Below, one piece after another: positions 17,101-24,630 of a DNA stretch of 41,116 nt (the first letter of the stretch is position 1; every line of letters starts with the position of its first letter). Source of the stretch: Candidatus Sumerlaeota bacterium (GTDB taxonomy: Bacteria; Sumerlaeota; Sumerlaeia; SLMS01; JAHLLQ01); the NCBI GenBank assembly GCA_021772755.1, contig JAJFLJ010000205.1:1-41116 (forward strand), written 5' to 3'. Below the pieces are notes generated by a model that worked only from the letters and a program-made list of their open reading frames with translations, searched no databases and was not told where the DNA came from. The position numbers and the translations under genes are program-made.

Positions 17101-17200
17101 GGGCATGAACGGCCAGCGGGGTCAAAAAAACCAGGGCAGCCAGAAGGGCCCTGGCGAGTCGCTTGGAAATGTCCACCTTCACTCCGTCGGTCGTCTCCAT
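14111..17200 (-). CDS. Secreted protein with eight BACON-type repeats and an unknown C-terminal domain
   Basis: A 1029-residue protein with a signal peptide (LARALLAALVFLTPLAVHAQ). From about residue 40 there are eight units of roughly 82 residues. Each starts with a C-x-Y/F-x-L-x-P pattern (CSYELTP, CQYTLQP, CSFALTP, CTYSLSP, CIYFATP, CSYPLAP, CVFDLDP, CGYAVDP), has a central CxW...W-I/L and ends T-G-x-x-R-x-G-x-I...V-x-Q. This is the BACON beta-sandwich consensus, thought to bind glycans or mucins. The last ~330 residues (from PVGADLTRLGIVGPFGYTDL) contain no domain I recognise. A GTG 15 bases into the ORF is an alternative start. The gene precedes avtA directly. Confidence 0.9.
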   Translation of the reverse strand: METTDGVKVDISKRLARALLAALVFLTPLAVHAQGTRGGSCSYELTPVSANVLPAGESDFIGIITDPGCAWLAESSQPWITITSATSGTGPGPLAYTVAPNTGPQRSGQITVADQVFQIVQFSGCQYTLQPPTQNFPIGGGTGNILVQTTSALCPWTATTNDSWIDITAGSSGTGGGTVSFSVAANPANARTGIIAIAGIQYAITQNTGCSFALTPTASAFGSGSASGSFVVTTTPQCSWTATTQASWIVVANGQGRQGSGTLNFSIGANTGPARSGTISVNGTIFTINQSDGCTYSLSPSIATISSDAAQGTFLINTNAGCAWTVQANAPWISIVSSTSGTGPAQVTYAAEENTGPPRAGSITAAGRTFTLNQSDGCIYFATPTVLQFEPEGGEGNVAMVTGSSCAWDSMASVDWITLDETETRFGPATVLFDVAENTGPPRSGSITMESEVVFVQQANGCSYPLAPQEADYPAAGGSGSFLVNTGTGCAWNAFSDKPWLSIVGSASGSGPGSVAYAVAENTTDLPRTGTIDVEGQLFTVTQDEACVFDLDPVARQVPADEGTASFDVGTDEACFWTAVSGASWLTVTENETGFGPATVTYAFEANEGPARQATISVENSLHTVTQEDNCGYAVDPLEESYPFEGGTGTIDVTANPSCPWTAVSAQPWIVVTSAPGGTGDGAVAYTVEENPGAARAGTLTVAGETVVIDQAARPVGADLTRLGIVGPFGYTDLTDYVIESQAKGAAQEFVLPDPKLGTTTFVMLDMLAVNSQGDVTGIADMRVEDPEGFPLDSLELPVAGRIQYKGKIQDSIFPNPEPGEDGLSMLSVVNANGKFSLTGRSADKSWQLKAKGNEKNTQFYSGDDLTGMIGQEGFVLKLNTKAPDAKGKSQAVVLGWVAEDGEVVISRETFAPLDEKLKKWTADAPLLSPFSPFVPIPGGTSAITTKFYDPVKGKPGKIAVKAQNGSLKATANGQLFTTFEEAAAEGFIPDDLQSFLQKVKIASPGATTQINTDWDASLLVPAAPPMEP

Positions 17201-17362
17201 CGGGTTGCCGGACGCCCGATCCTGAGGCCCCCGGCCCGGCTCTCCGCAAGGATTACTTCGGCGGGGACTCCGGGGTTGGCGCCGATCTCCACTTGATCCA
17301 CACTGTTGTATTGCGCGCCTTGTTGAGGCCTCGGTTGCGGACCGGGAGGAGATCGTCTGTCC

Positions 17363-19945
17363 ATGCGCCACAGAATCAGTCTCGTCATGCTCTGGCTCGC
17401 TCCGGTGCTGGCTTTCGCCAGTACCGGCCTGATCGTCGCCCGCTTTCTCGACAAGGGGTTCGCGACGTGGGTCCAGGGCCAGTTCGGCCTCACCGACGAA
17501 ACCGTCGGAGGCCCCTTCGTCTACGTGGCGGCGGGGCTCGGGCTCCTCGTGGTCCTCGGCTACCTGCTCTCGCTCGATCCCCGGTCCGAGCGCCGCCCGC
17601 TGGTCTCCATCGTGGCGGGCTTTCTCGGCTTCGGATGGCTGGCGGGTTTCGCCGGCGCGATCAACTGGCTGTACTGGGAAGCCAACGTCCAGGCCTTCGG
17701 GATCGCCGTCGGCGGGGCGGTCGCGGCCGTGGCGCTGGTTCTGGCCTTCGAGTTCGTCAACGGCTGGCTCTGGCAGTCGATGGTCCTGAAGTTCGACGAG
17801 AAGCGCATGGGCGGCGCGGCGCTGATGACCAGCCGCCTGGCGCTGCTCTTCCGCCCCGGCCAGGACGAGCTGCTCATGTCGGTCACGATGGAACAGGTCC
17901 GGCGCGGCCAGCGCGGCGAGCTCGTCCAGACGATACGCGACGCCTATGCCGTCGGCGACCGGAACCCCGATCTGCTGGAGCTCCTCTGCCAGATCGCCGC
18001 CGAGGAGAAGAAGCCCGAGGAGTACCTCCGCTATCTCAAGGACCTCTTCCTCCAGTTCCCCGACAACGATCAGCTGAAGGACGCCTATCTGGAGGAGCTG
18101 CTGGAGCAGAACCGTCTCTCCGAAGCGCTCGACCACATCGAGGAGTTCGGCATCGCCGAGGACGACATCGACGCCCTGGAGCGGTACGCCAATCTGCTGC
18201 TGGGCGCGCGCCGCTACTCCGACGCCGTGGAAGTGGCGGAGAAGATGGGCGAGGTGGAAGGCATTCCGATGAAGCGCAGCGACGCGGTGCTGCGGCGCAC
18301 GCTGGAACTCGACAAGAACTGCCGCGACGCGGCGAACGCCCTGGCGCTGCACGCCGAACGCATGGCCCGCAAGGACCAGATGATCCGCTGGCTCGACGCC
18401 TCGATCGCCATCGACCGCACCCAGACCGCCGTCGCCATGAAGCTCGCCGATCTTCTCGAAGAGGCGGAGATGATCAAGCGGCTGGAGTCGCTTCTCCACG
18501 ACCTGGTGCTCGACAACCCCAGGGACGCGCAGATGCGCCTGCGGTATGCGGCGACGCTCCACGACAACGGCAAGCTGGAGGAGGCGGCGGAGCAGTACGG
18601 CATACTGAAGGCCGCGAAGAATCCGCCGGCCAGCGTGGTGGTGGCGCTGGCCGGAATCCACTTCGAGCGCGACGAGATCGCCGAGGCGAAGAGCGCGGCG
18701 AACGAAGCGCTCTCGACGGACCTGGACCCCGAACAGCAGACGGCGATGCGCATGCTGCTGCGCAAGATCGAGCGCGCGGAGTTCACCGCCGAGCTGGCGG
18801 ACCTGCTGGAGCGCTGCACGGCGGAGCCGCAGAACCTGGAGCTCCAGCTCGGCGCGCTGCGGCGTCTCGCCGCGGCCGGCCACAGCGAACGCGCCGTCGC
18901 CCACGCCGACCTGTTGCTGCGATACCACGCCGCCGCGCGCCCCCAGGTCATCGGGCTGCTTCTCGAAGCCGTCGCAGGACTGGAGGAGGGCGGCTTCCCG
19001 ATCCTCAGCTACCTCGCGGACCTTCAGGTCGCGGAGGGAACCTACGACGAGGCGCTGGAGACCGTGAAGCTCATGGCGAAGCGCGCGCTCAACCCCGCCA
19101 GCGCCATCCGCGAGGGCGCGCAGAAGATCCTTCGCCGCAGCCCGCACCATCTGCGGACGCTGCGCACGATGGGCGAGATGTACCAGGACCTGGGACAATT
19201 CACCGAGATGATCCACGCGTGGTCGCTCTATCTCGCCAACGGCGGCGAGGAGAGCGAGCAGATCGACCGCTCCCTGGCCCGCGCGTATCTCTCGCTCAAC
19301 GAGTACGAGAACGCGAAGCGCTTCGTCACGTCGCTGGTGGAGGGCGCGTCGGACGCCGAGGCGAACCGCGAGAACGCCGCGCTGCTGAAGAAGCTGATCC
19401 CCATGGCGATCGACTCCGGCCACGCCGAGGACGCCGAACGGCTTCAGGAAAAGCTGGAGCGCGTGACGGAGGCCACCGACAAGGAGATGCGGCGGCTGCG
19501 CGGACGCGTGCGGGAATCGGTGCGCGAGCAGCGCATCGCGGCGCTGCGGGCGAAGATCGATGCGGAGGGCGGCGACCTGGAGACCTTCGAGCACCTCGGC
19601 GATCTCTGCATCGAGGAGGAGGAGTTCAACGAGGCCATCACCGCGTTCCAGCGCGCCGCGCGGCAGAAGGGCGCGAGCCGCATTCCGCAGGCCAAGCTCG
19701 CCTACTGCTTCGCCCGCAAGCGCATGTTCGACCTCGCCGGCGAGACGCTCTCGGAAATCCGCCTCACCCTCGACGACGACGCCGGGGAACTCGACCAGCT
19801 CATGGTCTGGATGTACCGCACGGGCGAGGCGCTCGAGGACGCCCACATGTTCGAACGCGCGTCCAAGCTCTACAAGCAGCTCATGAAGATCGACGCCGGA
19901 TACAAGGACGTCATCCAGAAGGTCGAAAAACTCGGGAAGAAGTAG
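17363..19945 (+). CDS. Large membrane-anchored TPR protein
   Basis: An 860-residue protein. The first ~145 residues hold four hydrophobic segments (ISLVMLWLAPVLAFASTGLI, FVYVAAGLGLLVVLGYLL, VSIVAGFLGFGWLAGFAGAI, AFGIAVGGAVAAVALVLAFE). The remainder is alpha-helical and TPR-like, with repeated A/L-rich helix pairs such as LRYAATLHDNGKLEEAAEQY, RTMGEMYQDLGQFTEMIHAW and FEHLGDLCIEEEEFNEAITA. It is probably an inner-membrane scaffold with a large cytosolic or periplasmic helical arm. No catalytic motif is seen. A GGGAGGAG ribosome binding site precedes the ATG. It diverges from the BACON gene. Partner unknown. Confidence 0.85.
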   Translation: MRHRISLVMLWLAPVLAFASTGLIVARFLDKGFATWVQGQFGLTDETVGGPFVYVAAGLGLLVVLGYLLSLDPRSERRPLVSIVAGFLGFGWLAGFAGAINWLYWEANVQAFGIAVGGAVAAVALVLAFEFVNGWLWQSMVLKFDEKRMGGAALMTSRLALLFRPGQDELLMSVTMEQVRRGQRGELVQTIRDAYAVGDRNPDLLELLCQIAAEEKKPEEYLRYLKDLFLQFPDNDQLKDAYLEELLEQNRLSEALDHIEEFGIAEDDIDALERYANLLLGARRYSDAVEVAEKMGEVEGIPMKRSDAVLRRTLELDKNCRDAANALALHAERMARKDQMIRWLDASIAIDRTQTAVAMKLADLLEEAEMIKRLESLLHDLVLDNPRDAQMRLRYAATLHDNGKLEEAAEQYGILKAAKNPPASVVVALAGIHFERDEIAEAKSAANEALSTDLDPEQQTAMRMLLRKIERAEFTAELADLLERCTAEPQNLELQLGALRRLAAAGHSERAVAHADLLLRYHAAARPQVIGLLLEAVAGLEEGGFPILSYLADLQVAEGTYDEALETVKLMAKRALNPASAIREGAQKILRRSPHHLRTLRTMGEMYQDLGQFTEMIHAWSLYLANGGEESEQIDRSLARAYLSLNEYENAKRFVTSLVEGASDAEANRENAALLKKLIPMAIDSGHAEDAERLQEKLERVTEATDKEMRRLRGRVRESVREQRIAALRAKIDAEGGDLETFEHLGDLCIEEEEFNEAITAFQRAARQKGASRIPQAKLAYCFARKRMFDLAGETLSEIRLTLDDDAGELDQLMVWMYRTGEALEDAHMFERASKLYKQLMKIDAGYKDVIQKVEKLGKK

Positions 19946-20004
19946 AGGCGGGTTCGGACACGACGGCTTTCGCGGCGGCTGGCGCACGAAAGGATGGCAG
20001 CTCG

Positions 20005-20802
20005 ATGATGAGATTCGCAGTCTGTTCCGTTTCGTTCTGCTTTCTGGTTCTCGCGTATCCTTGCGCGCTGGCGCGGAACATGCCCGAGGTCCATGTCGAT
20101 GACGTCTCCGCGCGCCTGGTCGCGAAGCACCTGGCGGATGGTTCTTCGCTGGCGAAGGAGTTCGGGACGGACGGGAGACCGGCCCTGGTGCTGTACGAAG
20201 GGTCCCAGGACGACTTCGGCCTCGACATCGTCAGCGGGACTTCGAAAACCACCTCGCCGGAAGGCATCGTCTTCGATACGTATTCGACGGAAGCCCAGCT
20301 GGTGAAGCATGTCTACGCGAACACGCTCGCCATCGACCTGTCCGTCGCTTCCGCGGCGGATCTGGCGCGGGAGTTGGAGGCGAAGACGGATTTCCGGCTG
20401 GCGGACAGCCCGCCCCGCGGATGTGTCATCGTTCGGGACGAGGCGCTGCGGGACGACCCCGACTGGCCGCTCGACAGGTCCGTCGGGTTTCCAGAGGGCG
20501 GAACCGCACTCACCCTGTCGGAGGCGGTCACCTTGCTGGAGACCTACGGTCTCCAGGCCTACTCGATGGACTTCCTCGTCTCCGAGCACGGCGACCTGCC
20601 GATTCGCGATGGAAACGTGCTGACGGGTGACGCAACCGTTCGCGACGTTCTTGTCTGCCTGCTGCGAACCGGGCTCGGGGTGTCGGGATCGGAGAAGGCG
20701 CTTCAGATCAAGCCCGTCACGTCGCGGGAGGAAGCCAGGCAAGCGGCACGCGAGCGTCTCGAGGCAAGAAAGACGAGTTTCTCGGTCATCCTGATTCCAT
20801 AG
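20005..20802 (+). CDS. Exported protein of unknown function
   Basis: A 265-residue protein with a signal peptide (MMRFAVCSVSFCFLVLAYPC, then ALA-RN). I do not recognise the mature part. It contains alternating beta and alpha stretches: VDDVSARLVAKHLADG, LVLYEGSQDDFGLDIV, TLSEAVTLLETYGLQAYSMD, DATVRDVLVCLLRTGLGVS. The last two look loosely like the short domain-II modules of secretin/STN proteins, where a LxxxLxxxxL helix leads into a beta strand. This is only a hint. A second ATG directly follows the first. It lies 59 bases after the TPR gene and may be co-transcribed with it. Confidence 0.6.
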   Translation: MMRFAVCSVSFCFLVLAYPCALARNMPEVHVDDVSARLVAKHLADGSSLAKEFGTDGRPALVLYEGSQDDFGLDIVSGTSKTTSPEGIVFDTYSTEAQLVKHVYANTLAIDLSVASAADLARELEAKTDFRLADSPPRGCVIVRDEALRDDPDWPLDRSVGFPEGGTALTLSEAVTLLETYGLQAYSMDFLVSEHGDLPIRDGNVLTGDATVRDVLVCLLRTGLGVSGSEKALQIKPVTSREEARQAARERLEARKTSFSVILIP

Positions 20803-20873
20803 CGACTCTCTCCGAGGGTGTTGTCCGAACAACCACTTGTTCCCCCTGGCATTCACCGAGCTGCGCGGATCGC

Positions 20874-20904
20874 TTGACGACAGAACGCCGCAGTGAGTCA
20901 TAAT
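20874..20904 (+). promoter_or_regulatory. Promoter candidate for the next exported protein
   Basis: TTGACG (20874-20879) and CATAAT (20899-20904) match the sigma-70 boxes at five of six positions each, with a 19-base spacer, slightly long. A start there would lie upstream of the GTG at 21028 and makes the in-frame ATG at 20893 impossible as a start. Confidence 0.5.
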
Positions 20905-21027
20905 CGAAGATCGAAGCGGCGCCTCTCCCCTGGAAGACGCAGGCAGGCGAGCAAGCCGAACGACCGCAACGATTCCGCGAGGTGCGCGCTGTCCGTGAAT
21001 GCGAAGCGAAACAAGCCGAGGCCGATC

Positions 21028-21822
21028 GTGTCTGTGCACAAGGCACGGGGAATGACTGTTTGGCTGCCATTGCTCGCGCTGGCCTTCGCCTCCGGAGTCG
21101 TCGAATCCGGCGAGCCGCCCCGCGAGCCCCCCGTTCCCAGGGGTCTGCCCAGGGACATGGTGGTCTCTCTGCCAACCCTGGTCGAGAACGAGCTGCCGAT
21201 GCTCGCTATCTACGATATCCCTGGCCCAGCCGAGACGAGGAATCAGATCCATGCGATGGTCGAGCGGATACGGGCTGGAGATCACGACGCCCGTATCGAT
21301 CCATTGGATACGATGTCGCCGCGGATCGTCCTGGCCCGGGATGGCGCCCTGCTTGTCGATGAGCGCGAGTGTGCCGGCGAGTATGCAGCAAGCTTCGTCT
21401 CGACGGTGAGCCCTTCCGATGCGAGCGATCTTCTGGAGAGCTTTGTCGCATTCAGCGACGAATACCACAACTCCGAGCAACTCGTCGGCACCTATGGAGG
21501 CTGGCACCGCGGGCTTACGCGTCTGTGCTTCTTCGATGGCGATCGATACGTCGAACTGCATCTGCCCACAAGTGATTGGTGTGCCGTACTTTCCGGAGAG
21601 GACTTCGCGGCTGCGGACACGCCCTACGGCGATATGATCATCGACTTCGTCGGTTGCTATCTGGAAATCCATGAAGCGGCACGGGAGTCGAGAAAGACTG
21701 TGGTCGATGAGAGCAATCCGGCTGGCACTTCGATTTCCAGGTATACGGCTGATCGCGAAACTCTGAGGAGGGCCCGGGAGGCGAGGACCGCTCTCGTGGG
21801 GAGCGAAGGGGAGAACGAGTGA
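21028..21822 (+). CDS. Exported protein of unknown function
   Basis: A 264-residue protein. I place the start at GTG 21028 because CGAGG lies six bases upstream and a promoter-like pair lies at 20874-20904; ATG 21052 is the alternative. Either way the N-terminus is a signal peptide (TVWLPLLALAFASGVVESG) followed by a proline-rich linker. The mature part shows beta-rich segments (RIVLARDGALLVDE, TRLCFFDGDRYVELHLPTSD) and no motif I can assign. It has more acidic residues and a less extreme GC bias than its neighbours. No relatives are visible in the window. It ends before a hairpin shared with the convergent rnd gene. Confidence 0.6.
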   Translation: MSVHKARGMTVWLPLLALAFASGVVESGEPPREPPVPRGLPRDMVVSLPTLVENELPMLAIYDIPGPAETRNQIHAMVERIRAGDHDARIDPLDTMSPRIVLARDGALLVDERECAGEYAASFVSTVSPSDASDLLESFVAFSDEYHNSEQLVGTYGGWHRGLTRLCFFDGDRYVELHLPTSDWCAVLSGEDFAAADTPYGDMIIDFVGCYLEIHEAARESRKTVVDESNPAGTSISRYTADRETLRRAREARTALVGSEGENE

Positions 21823-21827
21823 ATCGA

Positions 21828-21862
21828 CAACGCAGGGGAAGTTCCGCATTTTCCCTGCGTTG
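21828..21862 (+). terminator. Hairpin between converging genes
   Basis: CAACGCAGGGGAA (21828-21840) pairs with TTCCCTGCGTTG (21851-21862) with one bulged G and a 10-base loop, starting five bases after the stop of the exported protein. There is no T-run, so termination by this hairpin alone is uncertain. Confidence 0.5.
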
Positions 21863-21949
21863 CGTGGTCAATTCACAGGAGACGCGGGCGGTTTGAAGGG
21901 GAACTGGCCGTTCCGTTCCAAACGACTTCGCGGCGAATCGCTTCCCGCG

Positions 21950-23185
21950 CTACGCGCGGTGGGGCGGCGTTTCCTCGAACACCATCCGGTCGCGGCCCTC
22001 GATGCGGAGCGAAATCCGTCCGCCGAGCAGCGCCAGCAGCTTCTCCCCCACCAGTCTCCGCCGCCAGCCCCGCAGCACCGGAAGGTCCAGGCCTTCGGCG
22101 TCGTGGCGGTTGTTGGCGAGGGCGGCGAGTTCCGAGGAGGTCGCCAGCAGCGTGGCCGCGATGTTCTCCTCTTCGGCGACGATGCGCAGCAGCGCCTGCA
22201 TCATCTCGGTGATGCCCGGGGGAATGTCCTGGGCCGGCGCGTATTCCTTGCGCGGCCACTGTTCGCGCGGAACGCGGCTTCCCTCCTCGACGAGGGCCAG
22301 CAGTTCGTCGATGAAGCGGTTGACGGGCCCCTGGGGAATCTGGCGCGCCGAGCGGATTTCGTTCTTCGTCTTCGGCGCCATGCGCGCCAGGCCGATCAGG
22401 GCTGCGTCGGGCATCAGTTTGCGGCGCGGCTCGTTGCGGCGCTGCGCCTCGCGGTCGCGCCAGATGGCCAGCTTCTGCAGGATCGCGAGCTGGCGGCCCT
22501 TCAGCTTCCCCCACTCCTTAACGGCCTTGAAGAGGTCCTCCTCGGGCGTGGGCGAATCGAAGTCGCGCACGTACGCCTGAACGCGGTCGTGCTGCTCCTC
22601 GCGGTACCACTCCTCGCGGTTGCTGGCGTCGAGTTCCGCCAGCAGGCGCTCGCGAAGCTCGTGCAGATGCACGACGTCGTCCGCGGCATAGGCGAGCTGC
22701 GCCTCGGAAAGCGGCCGCCGCGACCAGTCGCTGACGGTGTGGTCCTTCGAGAGCGTCGCGCCGCAGAACTTCGACACCAGGTTCGCGTAGGACACCTGCG
22801 CGCCGACGCCCACCATGGCGGCGGCGACCTGCGTGTCGAAAAGCGGTTCGACGGCGGCGCCGAGCCAGCGCCGCAGAATGACGATGTCCTGGGATCCGCT
22901 GTGGAGAATCTTCTCGCGCTTCGGGTCCAGCAGCAGGTCCGCCAGCGGCGCGTTGTCGCCGATGGCGCGAACGTCGATCAGGGCGATGCGCCGTTTCTCG
23001 TCGCAAACCTGGACGAGTTCCAGGTCGGGCCAGTAGGTCTTCTCGCCGACGAACTCGGTGTCGAAGGCCAGCAGCGTCGAGGACGCGGCCTCCGCGCACC
23101 ATTTGGCGAGGGCGGCGTCCGACTCGATCAGATCGTATGCCACGCCGGACGTGCGGCGCGGGGCTCCTGCTCCGGATGACCTCAT
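21950..23185 (-). CDS. rnd: Ribonuclease D
   Basis: A 411-residue 3'-5' exoribonuclease that trims tRNA and small RNA ends in the cytosol. The DEDDy exonuclease residues are visible: Asp42 and Glu44 in LAFDTEFVGEKTY, Asp100 in ILHSGSQDIVIL, and Tyr166/Asp170 in AQLAYAADDVVHL. An HRDC-type helical domain follows (about 228-310: FKAVKEWGKLKGRQLAILQK, then LMPDAALIGLARMAP), and a second helical HRDC-like region to the C-terminus. Length fits RNase D. Its stop is separated from the exported-protein gene by a hairpin. The upstream FKBP gene ends four bases before its start, so it is probably last in that run. Confidence 0.93.
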   Translation of the reverse strand: MRSSGAGAPRRTSGVAYDLIESDAALAKWCAEAASSTLLAFDTEFVGEKTYWPDLELVQVCDEKRRIALIDVRAIGDNAPLADLLLDPKREKILHSGSQDIVILRRWLGAAVEPLFDTQVAAAMVGVGAQVSYANLVSKFCGATLSKDHTVSDWSRRPLSEAQLAYAADDVVHLHELRERLLAELDASNREEWYREEQHDRVQAYVRDFDSPTPEEDLFKAVKEWGKLKGRQLAILQKLAIWRDREAQRRNEPRRKLMPDAALIGLARMAPKTKNEIRSARQIPQGPVNRFIDELLALVEEGSRVPREQWPRKEYAPAQDIPPGITEMMQALLRIVAEEENIAATLLATSSELAALANNRHDAEGLDLPVLRGWRRRLVGEKLLALLGGRISLRIEGRDRMVFEETPPHRA

Positions 23186-23189
23186 GGTT

Positions 23190-23708
23190 TCAGTCGGCCT
23201 TCACGAGTTCCACGTCGAAGATCAGCGTCGCGTTCGGTGGAATCACGTTGCTGAACCCGCGCTCGCCATAGGCCAGGTCGGAGGGAATGGTCAGGCGGGC
23301 CTTCGAGCCGACGGGAAGATGGAGAAGTCCTTCCTCCCAGCCGGCGATGACCTGCTTGCGGCCCAGCTCGAAGGAAATCGGCCGGGCGCCGGGATGGTCG
23401 TGGGAGCTGTCGAACTTGGTGCCGTCCTCCAGCTTGCCGGTATAGTGCACATGCACGGTCTGCCCGGCGGTGGGCGTCGCGCCGGTGCCGCGCTCGCCGA
23501 TTTCGATCTTCAGTCCCGATTCCGTTTCGATCATCATGGGTCCTGTCGGTGTGGGTTCCGGCGCCGCAGTGGCGTCGGGCGTGGTCTGAACGGGGGAGGC
23601 GGGCGTGGAGGCGGGGGCGGAAGCGGTCGCGTCGGCTTCCTTCGAATCGCCGCATCCCGCCAGCAGCAGCGTCGCGCAAAGCAGGGCGGCGGCGGTCGGT
23701 CTCGTCAT
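23190..23708 (-). CDS. FKBP-type peptidyl-prolyl isomerase lipoprotein
   Basis: A 172-residue protein. The lipoprotein signal (ALLCATLLLAGC) is followed by an Ala/Thr/Pro-rich linker (about 23-56) that would span the periplasm from the membrane. The FKBP domain starts at SGLKIEIGERGTGATPTAGQ and contains VHVHYTGKLEDGTKFDSS, PISFELGRKQVIAGWEEGL, and DLAYGERGFSNVIPPNATL. It catalyses cis-trans isomerisation of prolyl bonds and helps fold exported proteins. It overlaps the alpha/beta hydrolase stop by four bases (ATGA at 23705-23708). Confidence 0.93.
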   Translation of the reverse strand: MTRPTAAALLCATLLLAGCGDSKEADATASAPASTPASPVQTTPDATAAPEPTPTGPMMIETESGLKIEIGERGTGATPTAGQTVHVHYTGKLEDGTKFDSSHDHPGARPISFELGRKQVIAGWEEGLLHLPVGSKARLTIPSDLAYGERGFSNVIPPNATLIFDVELVKAD

Positions 23709-24400
23709 CGGTGCTTCTTTCGGTCGCGAAATCCGCCAGTGTCCAGAAAGCGAATCGCCAGCCTGGCCGGTCGGGCGAGCAAAGGCAACCCGGTGTGGGT
23801 CGCCCGGGCGAGGGTAAAGTCCCGCAGCCCCGGCATCACGGTCTCCTGAACGGCGACGGTCAGATCGTTGTCGCCCGGGATGAAGGGGTTGAATCCCTTG
23901 CCGTGGCCCGTTCCGCCGGCGATGACGCCGAGCTCCGTCCCCGCCGGCAGGGTTCCGGCGCGCTGGGCCAGGCCGGCGTCGCCGCGCCGCAGCTGAAGCG
24001 AGGACCGCCCCCAGATCACCCGATAGGCCGGCCCGAGCTTCTTGTGCAGCAGGTCCGCCATCGAGGCGCCTTGGTTGGGCGGGCCGAGGAACACGACGCG
24101 CCGCAGGCGCGGAATGTCGCAATGGTTCGAGGCCCATCTCAGCAGTATGCAGCCGAGCGAGAAGGCCACGACATCGATCTCCTGGACCTTCAGGCCGTTC
24201 AGCCAGGCCGCCAGATCGCGGGCGTTGTCGGGGATGTCCCGGCGGTGGGAGTGGTACTTGAAGATGTGGGTCTGGCGGCCCGCCCGGCGCAGCCTCCACG
24301 CGAGCGGCCGCATGATGTGGTGGGGATTGAGCAGCGGGGGGAGAAGCACGACGGGGGGCCGTGAATTCGGCTCCTTGCCGGGGGAAGTCGCTTGGGTCAT
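23705..24400 (-). CDS. Alpha/beta hydrolase (lipase-like)
   Basis: A 231-residue protein with the opening PVVLLPPLLNPHHIMRPLAW of lipase-type alpha/beta hydrolases (oxyanion region). The nucleophile elbow is VVAFSLGCILLRW, with Ser81 in an A-F-S-L-G variant of GxSxG. VVFLGPPNQGASMADLL is the lipase-typical GPPNxG, and THTGLP near residue 202 offers the catalytic His. No signal peptide is seen, so it is cytosolic or peripheral; it is shorter than most lipases. I chose the ATG at 24400; a GTG seven codons upstream at 24421 is possible. Substrate not known. Confidence 0.85.
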   Translation of the reverse strand: MTQATSPGKEPNSRPPVVLLPPLLNPHHIMRPLAWRLRRAGRQTHIFKYHSHRRDIPDNARDLAAWLNGLKVQEIDVVAFSLGCILLRWASNHCDIPRLRRVVFLGPPNQGASMADLLHKKLGPAYRVIWGRSSLQLRRGDAGLAQRAGTLPAGTELGVIAGGTGHGKGFNPFIPGDNDLTVAVQETVMPGLRDFTLARATHTGLPLLARPARLAIRFLDTGGFRDRKKHR

Positions 24401-24630
24401 CGTCGCGGACGCTCCAGTCACGGGCGGAATTGAGGGGGAGCAGGGGCAAGAAGGTCAACGGCGAGCGGTATTGGGACCGAATCGGTTCCCCTTCGCCAAG
24501 CCGACCCTTGGTGGCGTCTGCCAACTTTTTGTTTGGGTAGCCAACATTTCTCTTGAGCCGCGCAAGCCCGACGGCCACACACCCCGCCGCCCGCCAGTGG
24601 CGGGTTACTCAATCGGACAGGAAATCCCCC

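Noticed and set aside
12846-17249. A fused BACON-aminotransferase protein
   Set aside because: The AvtA frame is open upstream, but that part is low-complexity Arg/His-rich noise opposite to a well-formed BACON frame.
20893-21822. ATG at 20893 as the start of the second exported protein
   Set aside because: It lies upstream of the -10-like box at 20899-20904, and it adds 45 basic residues before the signal peptide.
24401-24630. Sigma-54-type promoter before the pseudopilin
   Set aside because: A GG...GC pair is present in TTGGTGGCGTCTGCC, but the spacing is ten rather than twelve bases. No convincing sigma-70 boxes either.
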